Below, one piece after another: positions 10,121-20,179 of a stretch of DNA of 64,000 nucleotides (positions within the stretch are counted from its first letter, which is position 1; each line of letters starts with the position of its first letter). Made by a program: the position numbers and the translations under genes. The notes beneath the pieces were generated by a model that was not told the origin of the DNA, ran no database searches, and worked only from the letters and a program-made list of their open reading frames with translations. The DNA is taken from positions 7,378,001 to 7,442,000 of the forward strand of contig NC_087092.1 in assembly GCF_963855985.1 (NCBI RefSeq), written 5' to 3'. This DNA comes from Ostrinia nubilalis (taxonomy: Eukaryota; Arthropoda; Insecta; Lepidoptera; Crambidae).

Positions 10121-10864
10121 TAGCCTGACCAGGAACATAAAAACCCTGGCATAGAGGCGCGTCAATTGCATTTGATAGTGCAACACTGAGTACAGTCGTA
10201 CCTGTGTTAAATTATTAGGCTAACTTTATGTATCAGGATTCAGGATTACGGGCTAATTTGATATTTTCATAAATTAGCGAAAAAATATTATTACAGGTAA
10301 CCTGGTTTAAATAAATTAAATGAAACCATCAATCGAGTAAGTAGGATTTATTTTATTATTTATCAATAATCAAATTCAGAACTTGAATATTCAACTGCAA
10401 TGTCTGCTCATGAACGCTTCAAACTCGGTACTTCTTTCCCAATTCCATAAAATTCAACACTTAGAAAGTGACAAAAAACTTTAAAATAGGTAGTTGAAAA
10501 TAAACCACAGCTAATTTTCATAGTGGACTGTACTATACGATAAACATGTCAGTCAATTTGACAACCTTTGTCGAAAACATTATTCAATGAAAATATTGTC
10601 CGAACCCTTAGTATTTCTCTTCGACAAATACTTTAACACATTGTGAACCACTTTTCTTTCACGACTATAAAAAGATTTTAGCAATTTAATTCACAAAATC
10701 AATTGCGCTCATTTAAAATAAAGTTTGTTTACACTTTGACAGCAATAGACTGACATGCAAGGTGACATGTCAATGAAGTTTTCAGTTACTGTTGCCATTA
10801 AAAGAAATTAGTACCATTAGTTTTCCGCAACATGGCGAGGGTTTTTATGTTCCTGGTCAGGCTA
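10121..10864. mobile_element. TIR element with TAGCCTGACCAGG ends
   Basis: Left end TAGCCTGACCAGGAACATAA; the right end in reverse complement begins TAGCCTGACCAGGAACATAA as well. TA occurs on both sides (10119-10120 and 10865-10866). About 744 bp with no transposase frame, hence non-autonomous. It shares one flanking TA with the neighbouring palindrome. Confidence 0.75.
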
Positions 10865-10944
10865 TACATGGATCTCACAACTTTTTACCGTAGAACAACT
10901 GAGTTGCGAGACTTGGTTTTTTTGACAAGTATTGTTTTTGATGG

Positions 10945-11975
10945 TGAAATATGCTTGGTTTTAACTATCTTAAATCAATTTTAAGGTAACTAAGAAGTAA
11001 GTAAGATTTTGATTTTAACTTAGTTTTGTTGCGTTGCGCTGTTATAGGTGTCTTTAAAACTCTACATTATAACATAAATAAAAAATAATACTTACAATGT
11101 AAAAGGTACCGGAAAATCGACAAGAATAAAAACATATTACGTAGGTATGTAATCAATAGATTGTTACTGCAATATTTTTTACTGTCATCCATTAGAGAGA
11201 TTAGCATTATCAGTATCAAAGCGGTATAATTTTATGAAACGTGTAAAGTCTTAAAAGTGGCAATAGAGATTGTTAATCCCATTTATCTGCCTCGATAACC
11301 GAATGAACAAAGTTTGGTAGCGTTTTGCTACTTATTTTATACGTGTAAATCAACCTTAACTTAGGTACGTTGATGTAAAATCAGTGAGAACGCTTATTAG
11401 AAAAGTTTTCTGCCTTTTCATTCACTTAAATATCACGGAAATAATAAACAATATTTTATAACTAAGAAGGTTGGCATTCTTCCGATAACGATATAAATAA
11501 TATTTTTACCTTTAATTAATTTAGCTGGCTTAATGTGCCAACAATGTAGAAACCGATATTAATGGCTTACCTAAATTAAACAAAAATTTACCGATTAGAT
11601 GATAGTTATATCTCTTTCAGCCCAGCCCAACACAATTGTGACGTTAGTTTGAAGTAAATTTTTGGCGGTATTTTAAGGCGTAAGTGAACGGGCCCACAGC
11701 CGCACGATTGTGACGGATATGCTCTATCTATTGGTGTGAGGAAGATAGCCAGCAAGCGCCGCGAAGTTTAAAATAAAACGGGTTCATTTTGCCGTTGCTG
11801 TTGTTTGGGGTATCGCTGCGTGTGAGTGATTCTAATTACATTAAAATTATGCCATTGCTATGTTATTATTGGGATTTATAGTTAATTATGAAGTGTTTTA
11901 GGTAATAGTGAATAAATTTGTTTGTATTTTTGGGTAATTCTCTAGAAAAAGTGTGACAGAAGTTTAAAGTCACAA
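10945..11975. other. Intergenic, nothing recognised
   Basis: No supported gene. Around 11632-11720 the motif CACAATTGTGACGTTAG and a GGGCCCACAG block resemble the ends of the decayed element at 11976-12525, so another end of that family may lie here. Confidence 0.35.
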
Positions 11976-12525
11976 TTGTATCACTGCGGGCCCAACTACA
12001 TACTACATTGCAATGGCTAGATCATTATTTTTCCTTAAAAACAATACAATTGGAGAGATACTGGAACAGTATGACATGGAAGATGTTCATGAGGCAGGTG
12101 TGCAAGATTGTAAGATTCTTACTCCTCCAAGAATGATGCTCCACTCTCATCTTTGAGGGCAACCCCCAATCAAAGTGACGGCAAATGGACAAAAAAAATG
12201 ATTTCGTGGCAAAACTACTAGCCAAGCTCAAGATAATTAAAGTAATGAACAGCCCAAATCATTTGCGGAGTACTTAGAAATTTATTTTAATGCCGATCTG
12301 TTTGTAAGTTTTGCTATCGCTGCTGCGCAATATTACATGGCCGAAAAGGGCCAGCAAATGAAATCGCAATGTACATCTAATGAAATCAAAAAAATCTTTG
12401 GGGTTCATGGGACTATGAATTGCATTAAATACCCTCGAATTAAAATGTTTTATATTGTGACCTTGAATGAGTTGGGCCCACATCGACACAAATGTGACCG
12501 TCACAATTGTGACTTAAAATGAGTA
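11976..12525 (+). pseudogene. Decayed piggyBac-like transposase remnant
   Basis: Ends resemble inverted repeats: CACAATTGTATCACTGCGGG at the left and, in reverse complement, CACATTTGTGTCGATGTGGG at the right. Inside, the frame at about 12272-12450 reads EYLEIYFNADLFV, AAAQYYMAEKG and then EIKKIFGVHGTMNC, KYPRIKMFY. This resembles the start of the piggyBac DDE domain (an EI..F.G...MG...P....Y pattern; family knowledge). The upstream part (from ATG at 12013) ends in a stop near 12155, so the frame is broken. No catalytic Asp can be identified. Assignment by eye only. Confidence 0.45.
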
Positions 12526-12529
12526 AGGC

Positions 12530-13640
12530 CCACGTTGATACAATTGTACGCCCCCTGAAAAACCATGAAAACAACATAGTACCACTGAAAATGTTAAATT
12601 TTTATTTTCTCTGATCCCCAAAGATAAAGAATATCGTGTTTTTTCATTACTACCTTGTTTAGTTTCGTCGTGGGTCTGAAAGGGATATTTTTATCTCGAC
12701 TGCTTAATAAGTTTGATACTTTGCTAGTCCTAGGAATGACGAGGCAATAAAATGTATTAAAGCACGAATGTAGCATACTCTACTCGTTACTTAATATTTC
12801 ATCATTACATTTAAATCACAGACATAGATCTATGCTTAAATCGAAATCAAGCATCGAGCTCCCATAATACGTCTTTAAAATTTCAGTCTTATTAGTCCTT
12901 TAAAACTCTTTTTGAAAATAAATCCTTAAAGTTCCGTTAGTCGAATGCCGTAAAATCTTTTGGGAATTTGGTGTTTTTTATGTGTCTGGACTTGGACAAA
13001 GAGTCGTTTAACAGTCTCGGGTAGGGTTGGCAGGCATTCGGACAAAGATGGGCCTTGATCAGGTCACCTAGAAAACAAACTCCGGGTAGAGCGAAAATAT
13101 TGTTTTTAACGGCTCTTAGATTTTACAAATAGATATTTTACGTTTCTACGCGAATGTCCAGTATTCTAAACTATATGACCAATCCGGATCCACGAGTTAA
13201 GGAATTGTCAACCCTGTCTCAGGAGTCAGGACTCTCAGGGGTAATAAAATATATGCCTTTATTTTTGGACCCGTCTCTCGACTTGAAGCGCACGCGCACG
13301 TGTCAAAATAGGTCAAGCAATATCCCAAAAGTTCATTATTCCAGCCACTTCCGTGTCCCACGCGGCTAACTTCAGCTTAATTAAAAATGAAGTGTAAGGC
13401 TTTAATTTTTTTAAACGCTTTTAACCATTAAGTATCATTTATAATCGATAGGATTTTACTTTTAAAATGCTCTAAAATATCTCCTAGCCTAGCTGTAAAA
13501 TTCCGTCATAACAATTTAGCACCTACAAAATACCGTTTGTTCATATTGTTACCATGGAATTTTTTTAAATTCAACAGTAGCCTACAATAGAGCTAAAAGT
13601 AAACAATAGCGTGTGACGATGACTTTCTTCCGATGTAAGT
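12530..13640. other. Intergenic, nothing recognised
   Basis: Sequence up to the BEL element. Small open frames at 12594-12776 and 13154-13369 show no signal peptide, domain or splice context. Confidence 0.4.
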
Positions 13641-13645
13641 AGTAC
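13641..13645. repeat. Target-site duplication of BEL element, left
   Basis: AGTAC directly before the 5' LTR, repeated directly after the 3' LTR at 20175-20179. A 5-bp duplication fits BEL/Pao integration. Confidence 0.9.
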
Positions 13646-13972
13646 TGTACGCGCCAGCATTAAAACCTCATGCAATTCAAACTCATGTCACACTATTCTA
13701 TCACTCATTCTGACAGTCCTTTTCCTATCCTCTCCCTCCCACCTTCAGTCTCGCTCTCGCATCGCAACGCGCCGCTTCGCCTACCTATCTGGGCGTTAAT
13801 AATAAATAAGTATCCAAAATAAACCAATTCAAATAAACCCAAATCGCGCGCTAAACTCATCTCAATAAAATTCAAGTGTTTGTGAAAGTGAAAGAAGAAC
13901 CAAGCTTGGACCGTCCTGTGGAGTCTGCTCAATCGAAGGTATCCCATCCCGTTCCTATCCCAATCTCCTACA
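13646..13972 (+). repeat. 5' LTR of BEL/Pao element
   Basis: A 327-bp repeat beginning TGTACGCGCC and ending CTCCTACA (TG...CA), identical by eye to the 3' LTR at 19848-20174. It contains a pyrimidine-rich stretch (about 13707-13750) and AATAAA motifs, including one at 13865. Confidence 0.95.
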
Positions 13973-13981
13973 ACTCCTTTC

Positions 13982-13999
13982 TGGTCCTTCGAGCCGGAT
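13982..13999 (+). other. Primer-binding site (tRNA-Tyr type)
   Basis: TGGTCCTTCGAGCCGGAT begins 9 nt after the 5' LTR. Its reverse complement, ATCCGGCTCGAAGGACCA, is what I recall as the 3' end of insect tRNA-Tyr with CCA added, so tRNA-Tyr is the likely reverse-transcription primer. Confidence 0.65.
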
Positions 14000-14078
14000 G
14001 GTTCATTTCCTATCCTTTACACTTACAGAAAATCACAACTACACATTTTCACGCATCCGTCATTTTGACAACTCTCTA

Positions 14079-14157
14079 GAAAATTCTAGAAAATTCGCTC
14101 GTTTGACACATTCTTTCTGGAAAGTTCGATTCGTTTGACATTTGGCACATTCTAGAA
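14079..14157 (+). promoter_or_regulatory. Heat-shock-element array in BEL leader
   Basis: Perfect alternating HSF units: GAAnnTTCnnGAAnnTTC at 14079-14096 (four units), TTCnnGAAnnTTC at 14115-14127 (three units) and TTCnnGAA at 14150-14157 (two units). HSF trimers bind such 5-bp-spaced inverted GAA/TTC blocks (established). The array lies in the leader between primer site and gag-pol start, so it would act downstream of the LTR promoter. Function is inferred. Confidence 0.55.
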
Positions 14158-14340
14158 ATTGCTATTCACTCAAACGTCAACTCGTTGTTTGTAAACACGT
14201 ATATTTTTTAAATTCAATCTTTTAAAATTTTATTTCAATTCAATTTCAAATTCGCTTACATACGCTACGCATTTTATTTTCCTACTGGATTATAAATAAA
14301 TACGCACAACTCAACTCATTTTTAACGCTAGCTCTCGTGC

Positions 14341-17300
14341 GTGTGTTTGCTCACCTACAATACAATGGAGGGAGTAAAACGCAAAATTAATTTGCTTGAG
14401 GCTAAAAAAGAAGCGCTTTTTCAGAGGGTTCAGGAACTATACGACCTCAGCCTAAAGGTCTCCGACCCTCAGATTGAACAAATTTTCATGTCTCGCATGC
14501 ATTCGATTGAAAAAACAAGATCGGATTTTCTTGATACTATTGACGAACTTAATTTGTGTTATATGAAAAATGATGAGGAACTCAAACCTACATTTGCCGC
14601 ACTCAACTCGTTTGACGATTTGTACTGTAACATCCTTTCGGTGCAAAGCTCCATCGCACAACTAAAGGCCAACACAGAGCGACGCAAACAGGATTTCGTA
14701 AAAAAATTACCGCCTTTAGAACTAGTCTCTTTCGACGGAGCCCCTTCCAAGTGGCCCGTTTTCTACCAAAATTTTAAAACTCTTATTCATGAGAACACTG
14801 GTTTGTCTCCAGGTGAAAAGGCTCAATACCTTATAGGAAAACTTTCCGGAAAAGCACTTACAATTTGCTCGGGTATTCCACCGACTGGTGAGAACTATAA
14901 CATAATTTGGAACAACCTATTAGAAAAATACCAAGACATAAGAGTACAAGCCTCTATGTATTTGGAACAGTTAATAAACTTCAAATCGCAATTTTTAGAT
15001 GAATTTTTGGAACAGTATTGCTCAGCTGAAGCTGCCTTACGACGTTTACAGATTGATGACCTTTCCGATTTCATTTTGACTCATATTGCTCTCAGTAAAT
15101 TAGACAAAGACACTCTAAATTTATTTGAACAATCCATTAAGCACGTAAAAATGCCTACGTTTAATGATCTCAAGACTTTTATAAAAGAACAGAATAAGAT
15201 CCATTCTTTACGCTCATCTTTTACGCAAAATAAGCCGTACGTTAATTATAATAAAACGAATTTCGCATCGCAGTCTAAAAACTCGAAACCGACACAGTCG
15301 TTTGTTTCTAATACAGCTTCTGGAGTAAAACCCAATCAACATTACTTCCAATCTCAACCGAATTCGCAAGGCTCATACACTCCATCCGCTGTACGCAAGA
15401 ATTGTCAACTTTGTAAGACGGAACCTGAACATGCCCTGTTCAAATGCAGTTATTTTCGCTCGAAAAATGCGCCAACTCGCTACTCTTTAGTGAAAAAATG
15501 TAACTTTTGCCTCAATTGTTTAGGCTTTCATAACATTAAATATTGCAAATCTCAAAATCGTTGCTCAGTTTGCCAACGTAAACATCACACTCATATTCAT
15601 ATAGATAATTTTAACGTAAATAGACCTATGACGTCACAACAGCTGACTTGCAGCGCTACGCTTTCGCCGACCGACGCGTCCATGTCCGCGCCCGGTCCGG
15701 TCACGCCGCCGTTGCAATCGATGCCAACCAACAATGTATCTCTCTCTGCAGTCACGCCGTCGATCGCTGATGAATCTAGTACCACGGTCTTATTACCCAC
15801 CGCGTCAGTGTATACTTATGACAATAATAAGACGTGTCAAAAATTACGCGTGTTTCTAGACACAGGTTCGATGAGCAACTTTATCACAAATAAATGTTGT
15901 GCGCGACTGAACTTAAAAGTCAATCCGCTACCTACCACTATTAAGGGCATAGGTCAGTCTGAAAGTGTGTCGCTGGGATATGTATCTTTCACAATTGCCT
16001 CACGCTTTGATCCCAGGTGTAAATACACTATTAACGCACGCGTCATTGATACAATAACCGATTATTTACCTAATGTAAAGGTTGACATAACCCAGTTATC
16101 ACATTTACAAGGTCTTCCTATGGCTGATGACAGCTTCGATATCCCTGCTGAAATCGATTGTTTGTTAGGCAATGAGATATTCCCGCTTCTTTTAGGTAGT
16201 AATAAAATAACTTCACCGCAATCCTCTGTCATCGCTATCGAAACCACGCTCGGATATCTCGCTATGGGACGCGCTCAGTGCTACTCAGCTCATTCACGCA
16301 ATGATAATAAAGCATTCTTTTGCAATGTAGACTCGCACTCATTAGAATCACTCACGCAACGCTTTTGGGAGCTTGAAAGTGTACCTACTAAGAGACACAT
16401 CAGCCCTGACGACGAAATATGTGAAAACATTTTCCAATCAACTCATTCTCGCGACGACTCTGGGACGTATACCGTTTCTTTGCCATTTAAACTCGACCCA
16501 TCAGAACTCGGCGATTCTTACTTTACTGCTAGGCGTCGCTTCTATAACTTAGAGAAAAAGTTAGACTCAACTCCGGGCTTACGCACTAACTATAATGAAA
16601 ATATTCAAGACTGTATCGATCGCGGTTTTCTGTCAAAAGTCGAAAACGCATCGAATTCAGAGGAAAATACTCCAAATTATTATATACCTCATCATGCAGT
16701 ATACCGACCAGATAAACTCACTTCAAAAACTCGAGTCGTTTTAGATGCAAGTTGTAAAACAACCTCTGGAAAGTCGTTAAATGATGTTCTTTACACTGGC
16801 CCAAACTTACAAAGTAATATTTTTGATCTTTTAATTAACTTACGCATTTTCTCAGTCGCTTTATCTGCTGATATTGAAAAGATGTATTTCTGTGTGAAGC
16901 TTGATCAAAATCACCACCCGTTTCAACGCATATTATTTCGATTTGATCCTGAATCACCGATTGATACTTATCAATACAATAGGGTTTCTTTTGGCGTTTC
17001 TAGCTCGCCTTACCTCGCTATGCGTGTCGTTCGCCAACTCGCTGAGGACGAGCGCGCGAATTATCCTATCGCCGCGTCTGAAGCTCAATCCTGTATGTAT
17101 ATGGACGATTATGTCTCACCGATGGACGGGTTAGAAAAAGCTGAACAATCTTACCATCAAATGGTTAAGATGTTCATGGCCGGGGGGTTTAAAATGGTTA
17201 AGTGGATCTCGAACAACCCTGAGCTTATAAATAAGATTCCCGATTCGCATAAAAATCCACAGCTCGTCGATTTTGACACTGACTCAGAAATTACGACAAA

Positions 17301-19662
17301 AATCATAGGCATGCAGTGGCAACCTAATGATGACGTTTTTCTTTACAAAATTAACTCTACTAACTCTGACCAATGCACCAAACGCACGATTCTCTCCGCA
17401 ACCGCTAGATTATTCGACCCTTTGGGTTTGCTAGGCCCTGTGACAGCGTTTCTCAAACTCTTAATTCAAGAATGCTGGCAGCGCGAACTTGAATGGGATC
17501 AGCCAGTTCCAGACTCAATAAAAAATAAATGGAATCGGTTTGATAGTGAGATTAACTATTTATCGCAATTAAAAATATCTCGTCATATAGGAATCACCGC
17601 GGGTTGTCACGTCACTATCATGGGCTTCGCGGACGCCAGTGAAGTATGCTACGGAGCTGTAGTTTATGTGCGCGTGAGCTCTGATGCAGATTCACCCGGT
17701 GAAGTCTTTCTTATCGCATCCAAATCGCGCGTCGCGCCTTTAAAGAAAATATCTCTTGCGCGGCTTGAACTGTGCGCAGCGCTGCTCTTAACAAATCTTT
17801 TATTATCGGTTCGCGATAGTATAGAGAATCGTTATGCTGTTAACTCAATTTACGCATTTTCAGACTCGACTGTCACTCTCACGTGGATATATTCTCCCGC
17901 GTACAAATTTCACACATTTGTTGCGAATAGAATTACTGAAATTAATTCGAAACTCAACGCCAAAATTTGGTATCATGTTAATGGAAATGAAAATCCTGCA
18001 GATGTAATATCGCGACCTGTAACTCCTAAAGCATTATTAAATCAATTAAATTGGTTTCACTCTCCTCAATGGACAGCTCAGCCAATCTCGCAATGGCCTA
18101 TCGAGCCATTTCAAGTTTCATCTAACAGTGTTCGACTGGAAGAGAAAACTATCGCTCTTGTTTCAGAGACAAACTCTCAATCGAACTCTCACTTTTTCGA
18201 TCGATTAATTGATCGCATTTCCACGTACCCAAAATTATTACGCGCTACTGTGTACGTGTTACGCTTCGCTAAAATACTACGTTCAAACGGAGTGGTTACA
18301 TCCTCTGATTTAGAACTCGCTGAACTCTATTTAGTACGCCATATACAGGCACTATTTTTTACTCAAGATATGCACGCAATTAAAAATAATAAACCCTTTA
18401 ACAAATCGCTTCTCAAACTTAACCCTTTCATTGACTCTGATAATATACTTCGTGTCGGAGGTCGACTCACTCACTCTCAACTCAACTATGGACAAAAGCA
18501 TCCAATCATTTTATCGCCTAAACATCGCTTCACTCAACTTTTAGTTGATTACTTTCATGTATGTAATTTACATACTGGTCCTTCACTTCTACTCAGTCTG
18601 CTTAGACAGAAATTTTGGATACTTTCCGCACGTAACTTAGTACGTCAAAGAGTGCATCAATGCAATATCTGTTTTCGTTTAAACCCTAAATCTACAAACC
18701 CTCTTATGGGCGACTTGCCATCATTTCGCGTTTCAGAAGCTAAAGCCTTTGTTTATACATCGGTCGATTATGCAGGTCCCTTCTTTATTACTCACATTCG
18801 CCGCAGAGGTGTTAAAAGCCAGAAGGCTTATATTTGTTTATTTTGCTGTCTTACAACTAAGGCTCTACACATAGAGTTAGTTTCAGACTTAAGCTCTGAT
18901 CTATTTCTCGCCGCTTTTCGTCGATTCATTTGTAGAAGAGGCCCCGTTTCCATGATATATAGCGACGGAGGTACTAACTTCATTGGCGCTAAACGCAAGC
19001 TTGACGAAATTTACGCTCTTTTAGAATCTGACTCTCACAAAAAATATTTAAGTTCACATTTGGCTGAACAACGCATTAAGTTTCTTCATAGTCCACCATA
19101 TGGTCCGCACTTTAACGGCATCACAGAGATAAATGTTCGTTATGTAAAAACGCATCTTTATAAAGTTATTGGTCTTCAAGTGTTAACATACGAAGAGTTC
19201 AACACTGTACTTGTACAAATAGAAGGCTTATTGAATAGTAGACCATTGTGTGTTCTTAGCTCTGACCCATCTGATGTATCCGCTCTCACTCCCAATCACT
19301 TTCTCAATATAACTCCACTGAAATTCTTACCAGTAGAGGATGTCTCTGATATTTCTGACAATCGGTTAACGCGTTATCAGTTAGTCAATAAATTAGTGCA
19401 AAGCTTTTGGCGTCGCTGGAGTCAGGAGTATTTAACTTCTCTACAACGCCGTGAAAAGTGGAATACGGTGACCAAACCGATAGATGTGGGCTCTGTTGTT
19501 GTTATAAAAGATGACAATGCGCATCCTCTTTGTTGGCCATTGGGTGTGGTTGTGGAAGTATATCCCGGAAAGGACAAAATCATTCGCACCTTAAAAATTC
19601 GCACTGCAACCGGTATTTATGTTCGGCCTGTAGTTAGAGTTTGTCCTCTTCCTTTACAGTAA
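14341..19662 (+). CDS. BEL/Pao retrotransposon Gag-Pol polyprotein
   Basis: An intact 1773-codon frame. It opens with a coiled-coil-like Gag and a DUF1759-type region (about residues 110-260), then Cys-rich zinc-knuckle motifs from C355xxC358 to about residue 420. The aspartic protease active site is D507-T508-G509. The reverse transcriptase has YMDD at 920-923. RNase H/A17-like blocks follow (FADASEVCYGAVVY, LARLELCAALL). The integrase has an H2C2 zinc region (about 1405-1446) and a D1476, D1542, E1596 triad. A DUF5641-like C-terminus ends at 1773. No envelope frame is present. The second Met (residue 9, 14365) is an alternative start. No stop or frameshift is seen, and with matching LTRs this looks like a young and possibly active copy. 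Confidence 0.95.
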   Translation: MCLLTYNTMEGVKRKINLLEAKKEALFQRVQELYDLSLKVSDPQIEQIFMSRMHSIEKTRSDFLDTIDELNLCYMKNDEELKPTFAALNSFDDLYCNILSVQSSIAQLKANTERRKQDFVKKLPPLELVSFDGAPSKWPVFYQNFKTLIHENTGLSPGEKAQYLIGKLSGKALTICSGIPPTGENYNIIWNNLLEKYQDIRVQASMYLEQLINFKSQFLDEFLEQYCSAEAALRRLQIDDLSDFILTHIALSKLDKDTLNLFEQSIKHVKMPTFNDLKTFIKEQNKIHSLRSSFTQNKPYVNYNKTNFASQSKNSKPTQSFVSNTASGVKPNQHYFQSQPNSQGSYTPSAVRKNCQLCKTEPEHALFKCSYFRSKNAPTRYSLVKKCNFCLNCLGFHNIKYCKSQNRCSVCQRKHHTHIHIDNFNVNRPMTSQQLTCSATLSPTDASMSAPGPVTPPLQSMPTNNVSLSAVTPSIADESSTTVLLPTASVYTYDNNKTCQKLRVFLDTGSMSNFITNKCCARLNLKVNPLPTTIKGIGQSESVSLGYVSFTIASRFDPRCKYTINARVIDTITDYLPNVKVDITQLSHLQGLPMADDSFDIPAEIDCLLGNEIFPLLLGSNKITSPQSSVIAIETTLGYLAMGRAQCYSAHSRNDNKAFFCNVDSHSLESLTQRFWELESVPTKRHISPDDEICENIFQSTHSRDDSGTYTVSLPFKLDPSELGDSYFTARRRFYNLEKKLDSTPGLRTNYNENIQDCIDRGFLSKVENASNSEENTPNYYIPHHAVYRPDKLTSKTRVVLDASCKTTSGKSLNDVLYTGPNLQSNIFDLLINLRIFSVALSADIEKMYFCVKLDQNHHPFQRILFRFDPESPIDTYQYNRVSFGVSSSPYLAMRVVRQLAEDERANYPIAASEAQSCMYMDDYVSPMDGLEKAEQSYHQMVKMFMAGGFKMVKWISNNPELINKIPDSHKNPQLVDFDTDSEITTKIIGMQWQPNDDVFLYKINSTNSDQCTKRTILSATARLFDPLGLLGPVTAFLKLLIQECWQRELEWDQPVPDSIKNKWNRFDSEINYLSQLKISRHIGITAGCHVTIMGFADASEVCYGAVVYVRVSSDADSPGEVFLIASKSRVAPLKKISLARLELCAALLLTNLLLSVRDSIENRYAVNSIYAFSDSTVTLTWIYSPAYKFHTFVANRITEINSKLNAKIWYHVNGNENPADVISRPVTPKALLNQLNWFHSPQWTAQPISQWPIEPFQVSSNSVRLEEKTIALVSETNSQSNSHFFDRLIDRISTYPKLLRATVYVLRFAKILRSNGVVTSSDLELAELYLVRHIQALFFTQDMHAIKNNKPFNKSLLKLNPFIDSDNILRVGGRLTHSQLNYGQKHPIILSPKHRFTQLLVDYFHVCNLHTGPSLLLSLLRQKFWILSARNLVRQRVHQCNICFRLNPKSTNPLMGDLPSFRVSEAKAFVYTSVDYAGPFFITHIRRRGVKSQKAYICLFCCLTTKALHIELVSDLSSDLFLAAFRRFICRRGPVSMIYSDGGTNFIGAKRKLDEIYALLESDSHKKYLSSHLAEQRIKFLHSPPYGPHFNGITEINVRYVKTHLYKVIGLQVLTYEEFNTVLVQIEGLLNSRPLCVLSSDPSDVSALTPNHFLNITPLKFLPVEDVSDISDNRLTRYQLVNKLVQSFWRRWSQEYLTSLQRREKWNTVTKPIDVGSVVVIKDDNAHPLCWPLGVVVEVYPGKDKIIRTLKIRTATGIYVRPVVRVCPLPLQ

Positions 19663-19825
19663 CTCAAATAATGCTCTTAACTTAATTTTTTTCTTAACTT
19701 TAATTTAACTCAACTTTAATTTTAATTTAACTCAACTTTAACGCTTATAACTCGTTTAGTTCTCTCTAACGCATGTTTTTTTTACGTTTTTAACTTTTTT
19801 TTACAAACGCTACTCAATCTAGAGG

Positions 19826-19847
19826 AAGACCTCTAGGCCGGGGGAGT
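19826..19847 (+). other. Polypurine tract region of BEL element
   Basis: A purine-rich stretch ending GGCCGGGGGAGT lies directly before the 3' LTR. This is where plus-strand DNA synthesis is normally primed. Confidence 0.6.
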
Positions 19848-20174
19848 TGTACGCGCCAGCATTAAAACCTCATGCAATTCAAACTCATGTCACACTATTC
19901 TATCACTCATTCTGACAGTCCTTTTCCTATCCTCTCCCTCCCACCTTCAGTCTCGCTCTCGCATCGCAACGCGCCGCTTCGCCTACCTATCTGGGCGTTA
20001 ATAATAAATAAGTATCCAAAATAAACCAATTCAAATAAACCCAAATCGCGCGCTAAACTCATCTCAATAAAATTCAAGTGTTTGTGAAAGTGAAAGAAGA
20101 ACCAAGCTTGGACCGTCCTGTGGAGTCTGCTCAATCGAAGGTATCCCATCCCGTTCCTATCCCAATCTCCTACA
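19848..20174 (+). repeat. 3' LTR of BEL/Pao element
   Basis: 327 bp, identical by eye to the 5' LTR, starting TGTACGCGCC and ending CTCCTACA, followed by the AGTAC duplication at 20175-20179. The whole element spans 13646-20174 (6529 bp). Confidence 0.95.
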
Positions 20175-20179
20175 AGTAC

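Larger units (their letters stand above)
9886..10944. repeat. Outer palindromic element interrupted at its central TA
   Basis: Two arms of about 79 bp (9886-9964 and 10865-10944) are inverted copies: CCATCAAAATCAATACTTG on the left and CCATCAAAAACAATACTTG in reverse complement on the right. They would meet as CCATGTACATGG. Two other elements now lie at that central TA: a 154-bp palindrome (9965-10118) and a 744-bp TIR element (10121-10864). Confidence 0.7.

Noticed and set aside
13705..13947. 80-codon minus-strand frame, repeated exactly at 19907-20149
   Set aside because: It lies inside the two LTRs and is the same sequence twice; no known BEL LTR protein and no domain.
15840..19660. Possible envelope gene or separate pol gene in the BEL element
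   Set aside because: All pol domains are in one frame with Gag, and no second long frame exists between the integrase end and the 3' LTR.
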